Shown piece by piece: positions 1 through 7,991 of a stretch of DNA of 10,176 nucleotides. The stretch comes from an uncultured Olsenella sp. (GTDB taxonomy: Bacteria > Actinomycetota > Coriobacteriia > Coriobacteriales > Atopobiaceae), in NCBI GenBank assembly GCA_937900605.1, contig CALCDK010000131.1, positions 1 through 10,176 of the forward strand, read 5' to 3'. The first letter of the stretch is position 1, and the number at the start of each line of letters is the position of its first letter. Both the position numbers and the translations under genes were made by a program. The notes under the pieces are model-generated. The model worked only from the letters and a program-made list of their open reading frames with translations, did not search any database and was not told the DNA's origin.

Positions 1-281
1 CCCTCCGCGGAGAAAGACGCCGCGATCCTGCGCTCCTCGCGGCGCATGGCGGCAAGAGCGGTGACGAGCGTCCAGGGGCGCGAGCGGTCGAATCCGCGGA
101 CCGAGATGGGAACGAAGTCGAAGCCCGCCTCGGGGACGAGCCGGCCCTCGAGTTTGGCGGTCTGCCCGACGAAGCGGACGTGGTGCCCGCGGGAGCGCAG
201 CTCCTCGGCGAGGGCGAGGGCGGGGTTGATGTGGCCGGCGGTGCCGCCGGCGGCGATTGCCACCTCGAGGGTGCGTGCCAT
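1..281 (-). CDS. murG: MurG, lipid II synthase (N-terminal part, cut by window edge)
   Basis: UDP-GlcNAc:undecaprenyl-PP-MurNAc-pentapeptide GlcNAc transferase; it converts lipid I to lipid II on the cytoplasmic face of the membrane. Only the first 93 codons lie in the window, so the C-terminal UDP-GlcNAc-binding domain is not visible. The protein begins MARTLEVAIAAGGTAGHINP; GGTAGH at about residues 12-17 is the glycine-rich loop of the N-terminal acceptor domain (GGTGGH in many species), followed by PALALAEEL, FVG and RLVPEAGFDF as expected for MurG. The ATG at 281 is preceded by AGGAGG four bases upstream, a strong ribosome binding site. It lies 30 nt downstream of the ftsW stop, the usual ftsW-murG order of the dcw cluster. 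The truncation is only the window edge; nothing suggests a broken gene. Confidence 0.95.
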   Translation of the reverse strand, partial: MARTLEVAIAAGGTAGHINPALALAEELRSRGHHVRFVGQTAKLEGRLVPEAGFDFVPISVRGFDRSRPWTLVTALAAMRREERRIAASFSAE

Positions 282-311
282 GGTGCCTCCTGTCTGCCGG
301 CGCGCGATGCG

Positions 312-1811
312 CTAGCGCCTGACCGTGGGCCCGGAGCCGCCGCGGCCGCGCAGGCGGTCCGAGGCGCTGGGTCCCAGGTCGATCCTTCTCCTGCCGTCCG
401 CGTCGACGCTCACGCGGGCCTCGGGGCGGTCGCGGTGCCCCTGCGCCCCGGCCGGGCGCGGCCCCGGGACCGGGCGGCGCGGGGGGCCGCCCTCGATCAT
501 GGTAAGCCCCGCGCGCCCCGGCGCGGCGGCACGAGAGCCGCGGGCGACGGGCTCGCCGACGTCGGGCGAGCCGGACGTCGCGCCGTCCTGGACGCGAAGC
601 CTCCTCCTCGCCCGGTCGTGTGCGGTCTCGGGCAGCGACGAGGCGCGCGAGACCGAGTAGATGGCGCCCACGAGGACGAAGCTGAAGAACACCGACGTGC
701 CGCCGGCCGAGAGGAACGGCACGGTCTTGCCCGACAGCGGCATCCCGCCGGTGACGCCGAGCGCGTTGAGGAAGAACTGCACGACGAGCAGCGTGGTGCA
801 GCCCGTGGCCAGGCAGCGGCCGAGCAGGTCGGGCGCGTCCATGGCCACGCGCAGGCCCGCGAACGCGATCGCGAGGAACGCGAGCAGGACCGCGAGGACG
901 CCCACCAGGCCGCACTCCTCGCCGACGACGGCGAGGATGAAGTCGTTGTAGGCCATGGGCAGGTACGCGTACTTCTGGCGGGACATGCCCAGGCCCACGC
1001 CCGTGACGCCGCCGGAGCCGAAGGCGTAGAAGCTCTGCGTGAGCTGGTAGCCGTCGCCGATGGGGTCGCTCTCGGGGTTGAGCACCGTGAGGACGCGCTG
1101 CCACGCGTAGCCGTCGGAGACGACGAGAATCGCGAGGCCCACGGCGGCGACGGCCACGATGGCGAGGATGACGCCGCGCGGCACGCCGGCGACGTAGCCC
1201 ATCACGAGCAGCGACAGGGCGATGACGCCGGTGGTGCCCTTGTCGGGCTCGACGAGGATGAGCACGAGCGGCACGACGACGCCGAGGGCGAGCTCGACGA
1301 GCATGCCGCGGTCGTCGGTGTCGCCCTCCTGGTAGCGCCGCGAGAAGATCGAGGCGGCGCAGAGCATGATGACGACCTTGGCGAACTCGGACGGCTGGAA
1401 GCTCAGCAGCGGGATGTTGAGCCAGCGGGCGGCACCGTAGGCGCGGCGGCCGATCACGGGCAGGAACACCATCACGAGCGTGGCCACGCACAGCACCCAG
1501 AAGATGCGCAGCGCGTTGCGGGCGAACCAGCGGTAGCCCACGTGCACGATCCCGGCGGCCGCGGCGATGCCGACGGCGCCGAAGGCGAGCTGCTTGAGCG
1601 CGAGGTCGCCGATGCCCGCCAGCGACGGGCCGGCGTCGCCGCCGAGCGCGGCGGTGGCCGACGACGCCGAGAAGACCATCACGCAGCCGAAGGCGAACAG
1701 CCCGCCGCAGGCGAGCAGCAGCACGAGGCGCGGCAGCATGAGGCGGGCCGGCACGTCTCGCCACGCGGGCCGCGGCGCCTGGGCCCGCGGCCGTGAGGCG
1801 GCGGGGCGCAC
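312..1811 (-). CDS. ftsW: FtsW, septal peptidoglycan glycosyltransferase (SEDS family) with long C-terminal tail
   Basis: Membrane glycosyltransferase that polymerises lipid II at the division septum together with FtsI. About 499 residues with roughly ten hydrophobic segments between residues 28 and 388. SEDS motifs are visible: FSASS (47-51), GAARWLNIPLLSFQPSEFAK (126-145), EPDKGTT (188-194), the LTQSFYAFGSGG stretch (257-268), YNDFILAVVGEE (288-299) with the presumed catalytic Asp290, and GKTVPFLSAGGTS (361-373). The open frame extends to 1865 inside murD, but I choose the GTG at 1811, just after the murD stop. It has GGAGG nine bases upstream and avoids a 53-bp overlap. An ATG at 1739 is less likely because it lacks a good ribosome binding site. 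About 110 residues after the last membrane segment are Arg/Gly/Pro-rich and probably disordered in the cytoplasm. FtsW rather than RodA is inferred from the murD-murG context. Confidence 0.95.
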   Translation of the reverse strand: MRPAASRPRAQAPRPAWRDVPARLMLPRLVLLLACGGLFAFGCVMVFSASSATAALGGDAGPSLAGIGDLALKQLAFGAVGIAAAAGIVHVGYRWFARNALRIFWVLCVATLVMVFLPVIGRRAYGAARWLNIPLLSFQPSEFAKVVIMLCAASIFSRRYQEGDTDDRGMLVELALGVVVPLVLILVEPDKGTTGVIALSLLVMGYVAGVPRGVILAIVAVAAVGLAILVVSDGYAWQRVLTVLNPESDPIGDGYQLTQSFYAFGSGGVTGVGLGMSRQKYAYLPMAYNDFILAVVGEECGLVGVLAVLLAFLAIAFAGLRVAMDAPDLLGRCLATGCTTLLVVQFFLNALGVTGGMPLSGKTVPFLSAGGTSVFFSFVLVGAIYSVSRASSLPETAHDRARRRLRVQDGATSGSPDVGEPVARGSRAAAPGRAGLTMIEGGPPRRPVPGPRPAGAQGHRDRPEARVSVDADGRRRIDLGPSASDRLRGRGGSGPTVRR

Positions 1812-1812
1812 G

Positions 1813-3189
1813 CTACTCCCCCTCCCGGCCCAGGGCGCGGACCAGGTCCTTGAAAAGGCGGCCACGCTCGGCCATGCCGGAGAACTCGTCGAAGGAGGAG
1901 CACGCCGGCGAGAGGAGCACGACGTCGCCGGGGCGCGCCTGGGCCACGGCAGCCGAGAAGGCCTCGCGCATGTGGGGCGCGTCGACGACGAGCGGCGCGG
2001 CGTCGCGGCCGGCGGCGGCGTCGTCGAGGGCCGCGTGGATGCGCGGGCCCGCCTCGCCGAAGCACACGGCCGCGCGACAGCGCTCGCAGACGCGCGCCGC
2101 GAGCGAGGACAGGTCGCACATCTTGTCGTGGCCGCCCAGGAGCACGACGACGGAGCCGGGCTCGAAGGCCTCGAGGGCCTTCTCGACGGAGTCGGCGTTG
2201 GTGGCCTTGGAGTCGTTGACGAAGCGCACGCCGGCGTGCTCGCCGCACGGCTCGATGCGGTGCTCGATGGGCGAGAAGCCCAGCAGCGCCTCGCGGACGC
2301 GGTCCGGGTCGCAGCCGAGGCCCAGGGCCACGGCGCAGGCGGCCAGGGCGTTCTGGGCGTTGTGCGTGCCGAAGATGCGCAGCTCGCCGCGGCGCGCCAC
2401 GCAACGCTCGAGGCCGGCGAGGCGCACGACGAGCTCGTCGCCGCGCAGGAAGGCGGCGTCGTCGGAGGCGGGCTCGCACGTCACGGACAGCTCGCAGGTG
2501 CGCACGTCGTCGTCGACGGAGACGACGGCGAGGTCGCCCGCGCCCATGTTGGCGAAGGCGCGCTCCTTGGCGGCGGCGTAGGCCTCCATGGTGTGGTGCC
2601 ACTCGAGGTGGTCGGGCGTGACGTTGAGGAGCACGGCGGCGCGCGGGCGCAGCTCGCGCGTGGTGGCGAGCTGGAAGCTCGAGAGCTCCGCGACGAGCCA
2701 CTCGCCGTCGCGGCGGCGGGCCACCTCGTCGGTGACGATGGTGCCGATGTTGCCCACGGAGCACGCGTCGAGGCCCGCCGCGCGCATGAGGTGCGTCACG
2801 AGCGAGGTCGTCGTGGTCTTGCCGTTGGTGCCGGTGACGGCCACCCAGCGCTCGGGGCTCTCGCGGTAGGCGAACTCGGGCTCGCCCACGACCTCGGCGC
2901 TCGCGGCGGCCGCGGCGCAGAAGAAGTCGGAGTCCATGGGGATGCCGGGCGAGGCGACGGCCAGGTCGTAGGAGCCCTCGACGTCCTCGGTGCCGCAGAC
3001 GACGCGGGCGCCGGCGGCCTCGAGGGCGCGCGTGGCCTCGCCGGGGGCGCTCGCGGCGCCACCGTAGAGGGTGACGGACTCGACGCGCCCCGAGGGCAGG
3101 CCGCACAGGTAGCGGCAGACGCTCTCGCCGGTCCTGCCCAGCCCCAGCACGAGGACGCGGCCCAGGCGGCCGCAGCGCTTCTCGCTCAT
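1813..3189 (-). CDS. murD: MurD, UDP-MurNAc-L-alanine:D-glutamate ligase
   Basis: Cytoplasmic ATP-dependent Mur ligase adding D-Glu to UDP-MurNAc-L-Ala, the second step of stem-peptide assembly. At 458 residues it has the usual family length and three-domain order. The N-terminal substrate domain has VLVLGLGRTG (about 12-21) and SPGIP (80-84). The ATPase domain has the P-loop TGTNGKTTT (119-127), ELSSFQL (168-174) and NVTPDHLEWH (189-198). The C-terminal domain has HNAQNA (276-281), HR (310-311), NDSKATN (325-331), GGHDK (352-356) and SPACSSFDEF (427-436). An in-frame TTG at 3207 would overlap mraY; I prefer the ATG at 3189 because AGGGGGA sits six bases upstream, across the mraY stop codon. 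The gene follows mraY by 10 nt and its stop is 1 nt before the ftsW GTG, so translational coupling is likely. Confidence 0.97.
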   Translation of the reverse strand: MSEKRCGRLGRVLVLGLGRTGESVCRYLCGLPSGRVESVTLYGGAASAPGEATRALEAAGARVVCGTEDVEGSYDLAVASPGIPMDSDFFCAAAAASAEVVGEPEFAYRESPERWVAVTGTNGKTTTTSLVTHLMRAAGLDACSVGNIGTIVTDEVARRRDGEWLVAELSSFQLATTRELRPRAAVLLNVTPDHLEWHHTMEAYAAAKERAFANMGAGDLAVVSVDDDVRTCELSVTCEPASDDAAFLRGDELVVRLAGLERCVARRGELRIFGTHNAQNALAACAVALGLGCDPDRVREALLGFSPIEHRIEPCGEHAGVRFVNDSKATNADSVEKALEAFEPGSVVVLLGGHDKMCDLSSLAARVCERCRAAVCFGEAGPRIHAALDDAAAGRDAAPLVVDAPHMREAFSAAVAQARPGDVVLLSPACSSFDEFSGMAERGRLFKDLVRALGREGE

Positions 3190-3199
3190 CGTGGTCCCC

Positions 3200-4231
3200 C
3201 TAGCCAAGCTGGAAGTACAGGGCGAAGCCGAGCGCCGCGAAGGCGGCCGACACGATCCAGAACCTGATGACGACCTTGGTCTCGGGCCAGCCCATCTTCT
3301 CGAAGTGGTGGTGCAGCGGGGCCATGAGGAACACGCGCTTTCCCGTGAGCTTGAAGCTCAGCACCTGGACGATGACCGAGAGCGCCTCGGCGATGAACAG
3401 CCCGCCCATGACCAGGGACGTGACCTCGGTCTTGGTGAGGACCGCGAGCGCGGCGAAGGCGGCGCCGAGGGCCAGCGAGCCCGTGTCGCCCATGAAGATG
3501 GACGCCGGGTAGCAGTTGTGCCAGAGGAAGCCCAGGCAGGAGCCCGCGACGGCGGCCGCGAAGATGGCGAGGTTGACCTCCTGGTAGTTGAACGCGACCA
3601 TCGCCATGACGAGCATGACCACCATGGAGCAGCCGCCCGCCAGGCCGTCGAGGCCGTCGGTGAGGTTGACGGCGTTGGACAGGCCGGCCATGAGCAGGAA
3701 GACGAAGGCGAGGTAGAGCCACGGGATCTGGACCGTGGCGTCGCCGAGCTGCAGCGTGGTGGTGAGCACGCCCAGGTCGATGGAGAGGCCGCCCGGGAAG
3801 CGGATGGCCGCCGGGATGCCGCAGACGTTGACGGCGACCAGGCAGAACGCGACCGAAATGGTCACGAGGCCGAGCATCTTCTGCGCCGGGGTGAGGCCCA
3901 GCGAGCGGCCGTGCGCCACGGACTCGACGTCGTCGAGCAGGCCCAGCGAGCCGGTCACGAGCATGGCGACGAGGGCCAGGACCAGGTCGGGCGTCCACTT
4001 GGCGAGAAGCGCCACGGTGACCACGATGCCCAGGAGCATCACGATGCCGCCCATGGTGGGCGTGCCCTGCTTGACGAGGTGGGCCTGCGGCCCGTCGGCG
4101 CGGACCTGCTGGCCCACGCCCTCGTGGCGCATGACCCTGATGAACAGCGGCATGAGCAGGCCGGTCACCAGCGCGGCGATGCCGACGGCGAGAAACACCT
4201 GGTAGGTGGGATATGCGGGGTTTCCGATCAT
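3200..4231 (-). CDS. mraY: MraY, phospho-MurNAc-pentapeptide transferase
   Basis: Integral membrane enzyme that transfers phospho-MurNAc-pentapeptide from UDP to undecaprenyl phosphate, giving lipid I. The 343-residue product has about ten hydrophobic segments and every family hallmark. The catalytic Asp pair is in LGLLDDVES (D100-D101). Also visible are the NAVNLTDGLDGLAGG loop (186-200), MGDTGSLALG (247-256) and the PLHHHFE histidine loop (305-311) near the C-terminus. The Mg2+-binding and uridine-binding residues expected of the family are intact. Its ATG overlaps the murF stop by one base (TAATG), with GAGGAG about 12 bases upstream, so translation is probably coupled to murF. The cluster order murF-mraY-murD is the standard one. 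Confidence 0.98.
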   Translation of the reverse strand: MIGNPAYPTYQVFLAVGIAALVTGLLMPLFIRVMRHEGVGQQVRADGPQAHLVKQGTPTMGGIVMLLGIVVTVALLAKWTPDLVLALVAMLVTGSLGLLDDVESVAHGRSLGLTPAQKMLGLVTISVAFCLVAVNVCGIPAAIRFPGGLSIDLGVLTTTLQLGDATVQIPWLYLAFVFLLMAGLSNAVNLTDGLDGLAGGCSMVVMLVMAMVAFNYQEVNLAIFAAAVAGSCLGFLWHNCYPASIFMGDTGSLALGAAFAALAVLTKTEVTSLVMGGLFIAEALSVIVQVLSFKLTGKRVFLMAPLHHHFEKMGWPETKVVIRFWIVSAAFAALGFALYFQLG

Positions 4232-5664
4232 TAGCTAAGCACGCTCCTCACGAACTCGTCGAGCCCAGCGGCCCGGGATGCCTTGACCAGGACGACGTCG
4301 CCCTCGCCCAGGACCGGGCCCATGACGCGGGCGGCGTCGGCGACGGTCGCGAAGGACTCGACCGCGTCGTCTGACAGGCCCATCGTGCGGGCCGCCTCGC
4401 CCATCTGCGCGGCGAGGGCGCCGCCGACCAGGACGAGGAGGTCCACGCGGGCCGCGGCGTAGGCGCCGACGTAGCCGTGCAGGCGCTCGGCCTGCTCGCC
4501 CAGCTCGCCCATCTCGCCGAGGACCGCGATCCTGCGGCCCTCGCAGGGCAGCGAGGCCAGGACGTCGAGCGACGAGGCCATGGAGGCCGGCGCCGCGTTG
4601 TAGGTGTCGTCGATGACGCGCGCGCCGCTGGGGGCCGTGCGCACGTCGAGGCGCATGCTCGTGGCGCGCATGGCGCACACGGCGTCGCAGGCGGCGTCGC
4701 GGTCGAGGCCGAGGCGCCAGGCGAGAGTCATGGCCAGCAGCAGGTCGTCGACGACCTTGGCGCCGGGGACGCCGAGCGTGATGCGGCGCTGCCAGCCGTC
4801 GTCGAAGCACAGCAGCAGAGAGGCACAGCCGTCGGCGCCCACGCTGACCTCGCGGGCGCAGGCGACGTCGCCGGGGCGCGAGCCCACGGTCTGGACGGCC
4901 ACGCCGGCGGGGCGGGCGAAGCCGTCGGCGACGAAGCCGGCGAAGTCGCAGGAGGACGGCATCACGAGCAGGCGGGACAGCTCGCCGTGGTCGCGCATGC
5001 CGCAGACCACCTCGGCCTTGGCGCGCGCGATGTTCTCGCGGCTGCCGAGGATGCCGATGTGGCTGGTGCCGACGTTGGTGACGCAGGCCAGGGTGGGCTC
5101 GCAGCAGCGCGAGAGGCGCTCGATCTCGCCGGGGTGGTTCATGCCGAGCTCGCAGACGACGACCTCGCTGTCCTCGGGCGCCGACATGAGCGTGAGCGGC
5201 AGGCCGATGAGGTTGTTGAGGTTGCCGCGGGTGGCGTGGCAGCGGCGCTGCGAGGAGGCCGCGGCGGCGAGCATCTCCTTGGTCGTCGTCTTGCCCACCG
5301 AGCCGGTGACGGCCAGGACCACCCAGTCGGGGTGCAGGCGCCTCCAGGCGTGGGCCAGGCGCAGCATGAGCTCCTCGCAGTCGTCGCCCTGCGCGCGCAG
5401 GACGGAGCAGCCGCGCTCGGCGGCAAGGGCGAGAAGCCCCTCGGACGGCTCGCGCGACGCGACGACCGCGGCGCAGCCGGCCTCGACCGCGGCGGCGAGG
5501 TAGTCGTTACCGTCGACGCGCTCGCCGGGGAAGGCGACGAACAGCGCGCCGGGGGCGGCCTTGCGGGAGTCGATGACGACGTCGCCGTCGACGGGCGCCC
5601 CGGCGTCGACCAGGACGCCGGCACCGGTGGCCGCGGCGATGTCTTGGATGGGCATGCGGATCAT
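4231..5664 (-). CDS. murF: MurF, UDP-MurNAc-tripeptide:D-alanyl-D-alanine ligase
   Basis: Cytoplasmic ATP-dependent ligase adding D-Ala-D-Ala to the UDP-MurNAc-tripeptide, the last soluble step before MraY. 477 residues, normal for the family. Visible parts are the N-terminal substrate domain with IDSRKAAPGALFVAFPG (31-47), the P-loop TGSVGKTTTKE (120-130), ELGMNHPGEI (172-181), NVGTSHIG (197-204), the C-terminal domain with DDTYNAAPASM (352-362), LGEMGELG (382-389) and KASRAAGLDE (461-470). MurF rather than MurE is indicated by ELGMNHPGEI, DDTYNAAPASM and the GEMGELG stretch; the MurE-type diaminopimelate or lysine recognition motif is not seen. The ATG at 5664 has AAGGGG six bases upstream; a second ATG three codons in (5655) is a weaker alternative. 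It lies 18 nt after the ftsI stop, in the slot where murE would normally come first. Confidence 0.96.
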   Translation of the reverse strand: MIRMPIQDIAAATGAGVLVDAGAPVDGDVVIDSRKAAPGALFVAFPGERVDGNDYLAAAVEAGCAAVVASREPSEGLLALAAERGCSVLRAQGDDCEELMLRLAHAWRRLHPDWVVLAVTGSVGKTTTKEMLAAAASSQRRCHATRGNLNNLIGLPLTLMSAPEDSEVVVCELGMNHPGEIERLSRCCEPTLACVTNVGTSHIGILGSRENIARAKAEVVCGMRDHGELSRLLVMPSSCDFAGFVADGFARPAGVAVQTVGSRPGDVACAREVSVGADGCASLLLCFDDGWQRRITLGVPGAKVVDDLLLAMTLAWRLGLDRDAACDAVCAMRATSMRLDVRTAPSGARVIDDTYNAAPASMASSLDVLASLPCEGRRIAVLGEMGELGEQAERLHGYVGAYAAARVDLLVLVGGALAAQMGEAARTMGLSDDAVESFATVADAARVMGPVLGEGDVVLVKASRAAGLDEFVRSVLS

Positions 5665-5682
5665 GGTTGTCCCCTTCCGGAG

Positions 5683-7338
5683 CTACGAGACGGGCCTGAC
5701 GCCCACGATCTCGATGGACTTCTGCATGACGTCGTGGAACACGTGCGCGGCGGTCTGCGACGCGAGGTGCGGCAGGCCGTTGAGGCCGGCGTACACGAGC
5801 AGCTGCGGGTCGTCGGCGTTGACGAAGCCGCACAGGGACGCGACGTAGCGCCCCTCCTCGTAGCCGCCGTCGACGCTGGCCTGCTCGCCGGTGCCGGTCT
5901 TGCCGGCGATGTCGTAGCCCTCGATGGCGCCGAAGCGACCCGTGCCGCGCTGGATGACGGTCCTCATGACGTCCGTCTCCTCGTCGGCGGTCTGCTTGGA
6001 GACGACCGGCTCGCCGAGGGGCCACGAGACGTCCTGGCCGTCGCGGGCGATGAGGAAGTGCGGCGTGGCGGGCACGCCGTCGTTGGCGATGGCGCCATAG
6101 GCGCGCACGACCTGCACCATGGGGATGGCGAGGCCCTGGCCGAAGGACATGGAGCCCGCGGTCGAGCCGTCGTACTGCTCGAGCGGCTTGACGATGCCCG
6201 CGGACTCGCCGGGGTAGTCGATGCCGGTGAGGTGTCCGATCCCGAAGCGGTCGACCCACTCGGAGAAGCGGCCCTGCCCGATGACGTCCTGGACGAGGAG
6301 AGCCATGCCGACGTTGGACGAGCGGCGCATCATCTCGCGCACGGTCATGTCGGCCGCGGTGCTGCGCGGCTCGTCGTCGGTGACCTTGTCGTCGCCGACC
6401 TGGATGGAGGCCGGGACGTTGTAGGAGCTGTCGGGGCCGAACAGGCCCATCTCCATGCCCATGGCCGTGGTGATCACCTTGAAGACGGAGCCGGGCTCGA
6501 AGGAGTCGCTCACGAGGCGCAGGTTGAGCGCCGAGGGGTCCTCGAGGTTCGAGAAGTCCGGCAGCGGGGTCGAGCAGGCGGCGAGGACCTCGCCGTTGCG
6601 CGGGTCGCAGACCATGATGGAGCCCGACTCGGCGTCGTAGCGGCCGACGGAGTCCTGCACGATCTGCTCGCAGGCCTGCTGGAGCTCGACGTCGACGGAC
6701 AGCACGAGGTCCTGGCCCGGGACGGGGTCGCTCAGGCGGGCGGTCGAGCCGGCGATCGGCGTGCCGTCGGGGCTCGTCTCCATGACGAGCTCGCCGTCGG
6801 TGCCCGAGAGCTCGTCGTCGTACTGGAGCTCGATGCCGGACAGGCCGCGGCCCTCGTCGCCGACGAAGCCGAGGACCTGCGCGCCGACGTTTCCGTAGGG
6901 GTAGACCCTGCGGCTGTCCTCTACGTAGTAGATGCCGCCGAGGCGCTCCTCGGCGAGTCGCTGCCTGAGCCGCTCGGCCGCCTCGTCGTCGACACGGCGC
7001 CTGACGTAGGCGAAGCGGGCGTCCTGCGAGAGGGTGGCCTCGTAGGCCGCGGCGTCGCCGCCGAGGCACTCAGAGAGGATTGCGGCGACCCGGGCGTCGT
7101 CCTTGACGAGGGAGGGGTCGGCGTAGACGGTCGTGCACTCCTCGCTGCGGGCGAGGACGTTGCCGTTGCGGTCGAAGATCGTGCCGCGCCTGGGGTGCAC
7201 GGCGATCACGTTGGTGCGCTGGGACTGCGCGGCCGCGGCGAGCCTGGGCCCGTCGACGACCTGGAGCCAGACGAGCCTCGCCGTCAGGAGGAGCGAGGCG
7301 GCGGCCAGCAGGACGAGAAGCGCGCTGGAGATGGGCAT
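5683..7338 (-). CDS. ftsI: FtsI (PBP3-type), septal peptidoglycan transpeptidase
   Basis: Class B penicillin-binding protein that crosslinks septal peptidoglycan as the partner of FtsW. 551 residues from the ATG at 7338: one N-terminal membrane anchor (about 3-22), the pedestal region starting at PRRGTIFDRNG (49-59), and the transpeptidase domain. The active-site motifs are SVFK (284-287, nucleophile Ser284), SSN (340-342) and KTGTGE (480-485). The product is likely extracytoplasmic apart from the anchor, and is the expected beta-lactam target. The start is doubtful. No good ribosome binding site precedes this ATG, and the anchor begins at once without the positively charged cytoplasmic tail usual for such proteins. 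A proline/arginine-rich open stretch sits directly upstream in another frame (see 7339-7510). The catalytic domain is intact either way. The division-specific role is inferred from its place after ftsL. Confidence 0.94.
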   Translation of the reverse strand: MPISSALLVLLAAASLLLTARLVWLQVVDGPRLAAAAQSQRTNVIAVHPRRGTIFDRNGNVLARSEECTTVYADPSLVKDDARVAAILSECLGGDAAAYEATLSQDARFAYVRRRVDDEAAERLRQRLAEERLGGIYYVEDSRRVYPYGNVGAQVLGFVGDEGRGLSGIELQYDDELSGTDGELVMETSPDGTPIAGSTARLSDPVPGQDLVLSVDVELQQACEQIVQDSVGRYDAESGSIMVCDPRNGEVLAACSTPLPDFSNLEDPSALNLRLVSDSFEPGSVFKVITTAMGMEMGLFGPDSSYNVPASIQVGDDKVTDDEPRSTAADMTVREMMRRSSNVGMALLVQDVIGQGRFSEWVDRFGIGHLTGIDYPGESAGIVKPLEQYDGSTAGSMSFGQGLAIPMVQVVRAYGAIANDGVPATPHFLIARDGQDVSWPLGEPVVSKQTADEETDVMRTVIQRGTGRFGAIEGYDIAGKTGTGEQASVDGGYEEGRYVASLCGFVNADDPQLLVYAGLNGLPHLASQTAAHVFHDVMQKSIEIVGVRPVS

Positions 7339-7510
7339 CGGTGGCAGGGGGCGGCGCGGGCCGCCGCGGCGGGCGCCGGGAGGGGCGCGCGGGGGCGCCG
7401 GCCGACGGGCGCACGGGCGAGACGGGCCGCACGCGACGAGAGGCCCCGCCGCGCGGGGCCCCCTGGCCTTCGCCCCGTGGGGGGCGGTTCTGTGTTCCTC
7501 TGGCGTTCAC
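7339..7510 (-). other. Possible out-of-frame N-terminal extension of FtsI
   Basis: A GTG at 7510, 10 nt after the ftsL stop, opens 57 codons reading into the ftsI start region but one base out of phase with ftsI. The encoded peptide starts VNARGTQNRPPRGEG and is rich in Arg, Pro, Ala and Gly, with the repeats RRPP and RPAPPPA just before the membrane anchor. Basic, disordered N-terminal tails of this kind are known on actinobacterial FtsI/PbpB proteins. Removing one base, for example from the five-G run at 7347-7351 or the six-G run at 7479-7484, would fuse it to ftsI and give a product about 57 residues longer. The GTG has no clear ribosome binding site, so coupling to ftsL would be needed. 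The alternative is that this is simply G+C-rich spacer; I cannot decide from one sequence. Confidence 0.4.
7442..7460. repeat. Perfect inverted repeat, 8-bp arms, 3-nt loop
   Basis: GGCCCCGC, loop CGC, GCGGGGCC: an all-G/C hairpin inside the ftsL-ftsI interval. There is no T-run after it on either strand, so it does not look like an intrinsic terminator. It may affect ftsI translation, or may simply reflect the extreme base composition. Such a structure is also a place where base-calling errors are likely, which bears on the frame question at the start of ftsI. Confidence 0.6.
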
Positions 7511-7520
7511 GCGGACGATT

Positions 7521-7991
7521 CTACGACAAGTCGCCGGGCGCCCCCGCGGGGGCCGCGGCGGACACGCCATCCCCACCGGCGGTGGGGTCGACGGTGACGC
7601 TGACCCTCTGGTCGGGGAGCTCCATGCCGAGGTCCTTGGTCGCGACGCGCGAGACGTGCGCACCGGCCTCGAGGGCCGCGCACTGGCTGCGGAGGTCGCC
7701 GCAGACGTCCTCGGCGCGAACGAGGTCGGAGCGGAGCTGCTCGTTGTGCGCCATGGTCACGGTGGCGGCGGTGGAGAGGCACACGGCGACGATGCCGAGC
7801 GCGCAGACGGCTGCGACGGCAAGGGCGATCAGGCGCGCGACGGAGACGGTGTGCGGGGCCAGGCCACGGCGCCTGAGGGCGTCGAGACCGCCGCCAGCCA
7901 GGACCTCGAGGTCAGGGGTGCCCTGGCGGCGGCGCCCGTGGGAGCGCTCCGCCGTCTCGACACGATATGCCACAGACCCCTGATGCCTCAT
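7521..7991 (-). CDS. ftsL: FtsL-like division protein (FtsL/DivIC family)
   Basis: Small bitopic membrane protein of 156 residues that in known systems bridges FtsQ/FtsB and the FtsW-FtsI pair and activates septal synthesis. Visible features are a basic cytoplasmic part (1-48, with HGRRRQ and ALRRRG), one membrane segment (about 51-75) and a short heptad-like helix (about 80-112). The RVATKDLGMELPDQRVSVTV segment (115-134) matches the typical end of FtsL-type proteins, where an L/GM-P pattern follows the coiled coil. The last 20 residues are Ala/Gly/Pro-rich. Sequence identity is always low in this family, so the call rests on topology, length, this motif and the position between rsmH and ftsI. 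The ATG at 7991 has GAGGA nine bases upstream. It is separated from rsmH by an unusual 183-bp spacer. Confidence 0.85.
   Translation of the reverse strand: MRHQGSVAYRVETAERSHGRRRQGTPDLEVLAGGGLDALRRRGLAPHTVSVARLIALAVAAVCALGIVAVCLSTAATVTMAHNEQLRSDLVRAEDVCGDLRSQCAALEAGAHVSRVATKDLGMELPDQRVSVTVDPTAGGDGVSAAAPAGAPGDLS

Noticed and set aside
180..1796. Long plus-strand open frame (538 codons) opposite ftsW
   Set aside because: Product is Asp/Glu/Arg/His/Ala low-complexity without any domain, and lies antisense to a clear FtsW; typical shadow of high-GC codon use.
7442..7460. Intrinsic terminator between ftsL and ftsI
   Set aside because: Strong hairpin but no T-run on either strand, and downstream genes belong to the same pathway and strand.
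4477..7983. Very long plus-strand open frame (1168 codons) opposite murF, ftsI and ftsL
   Set aside because: Spans three real genes in antisense, has shadow-type composition, and no recognisable motif; length alone is not evidence at this G+C content.
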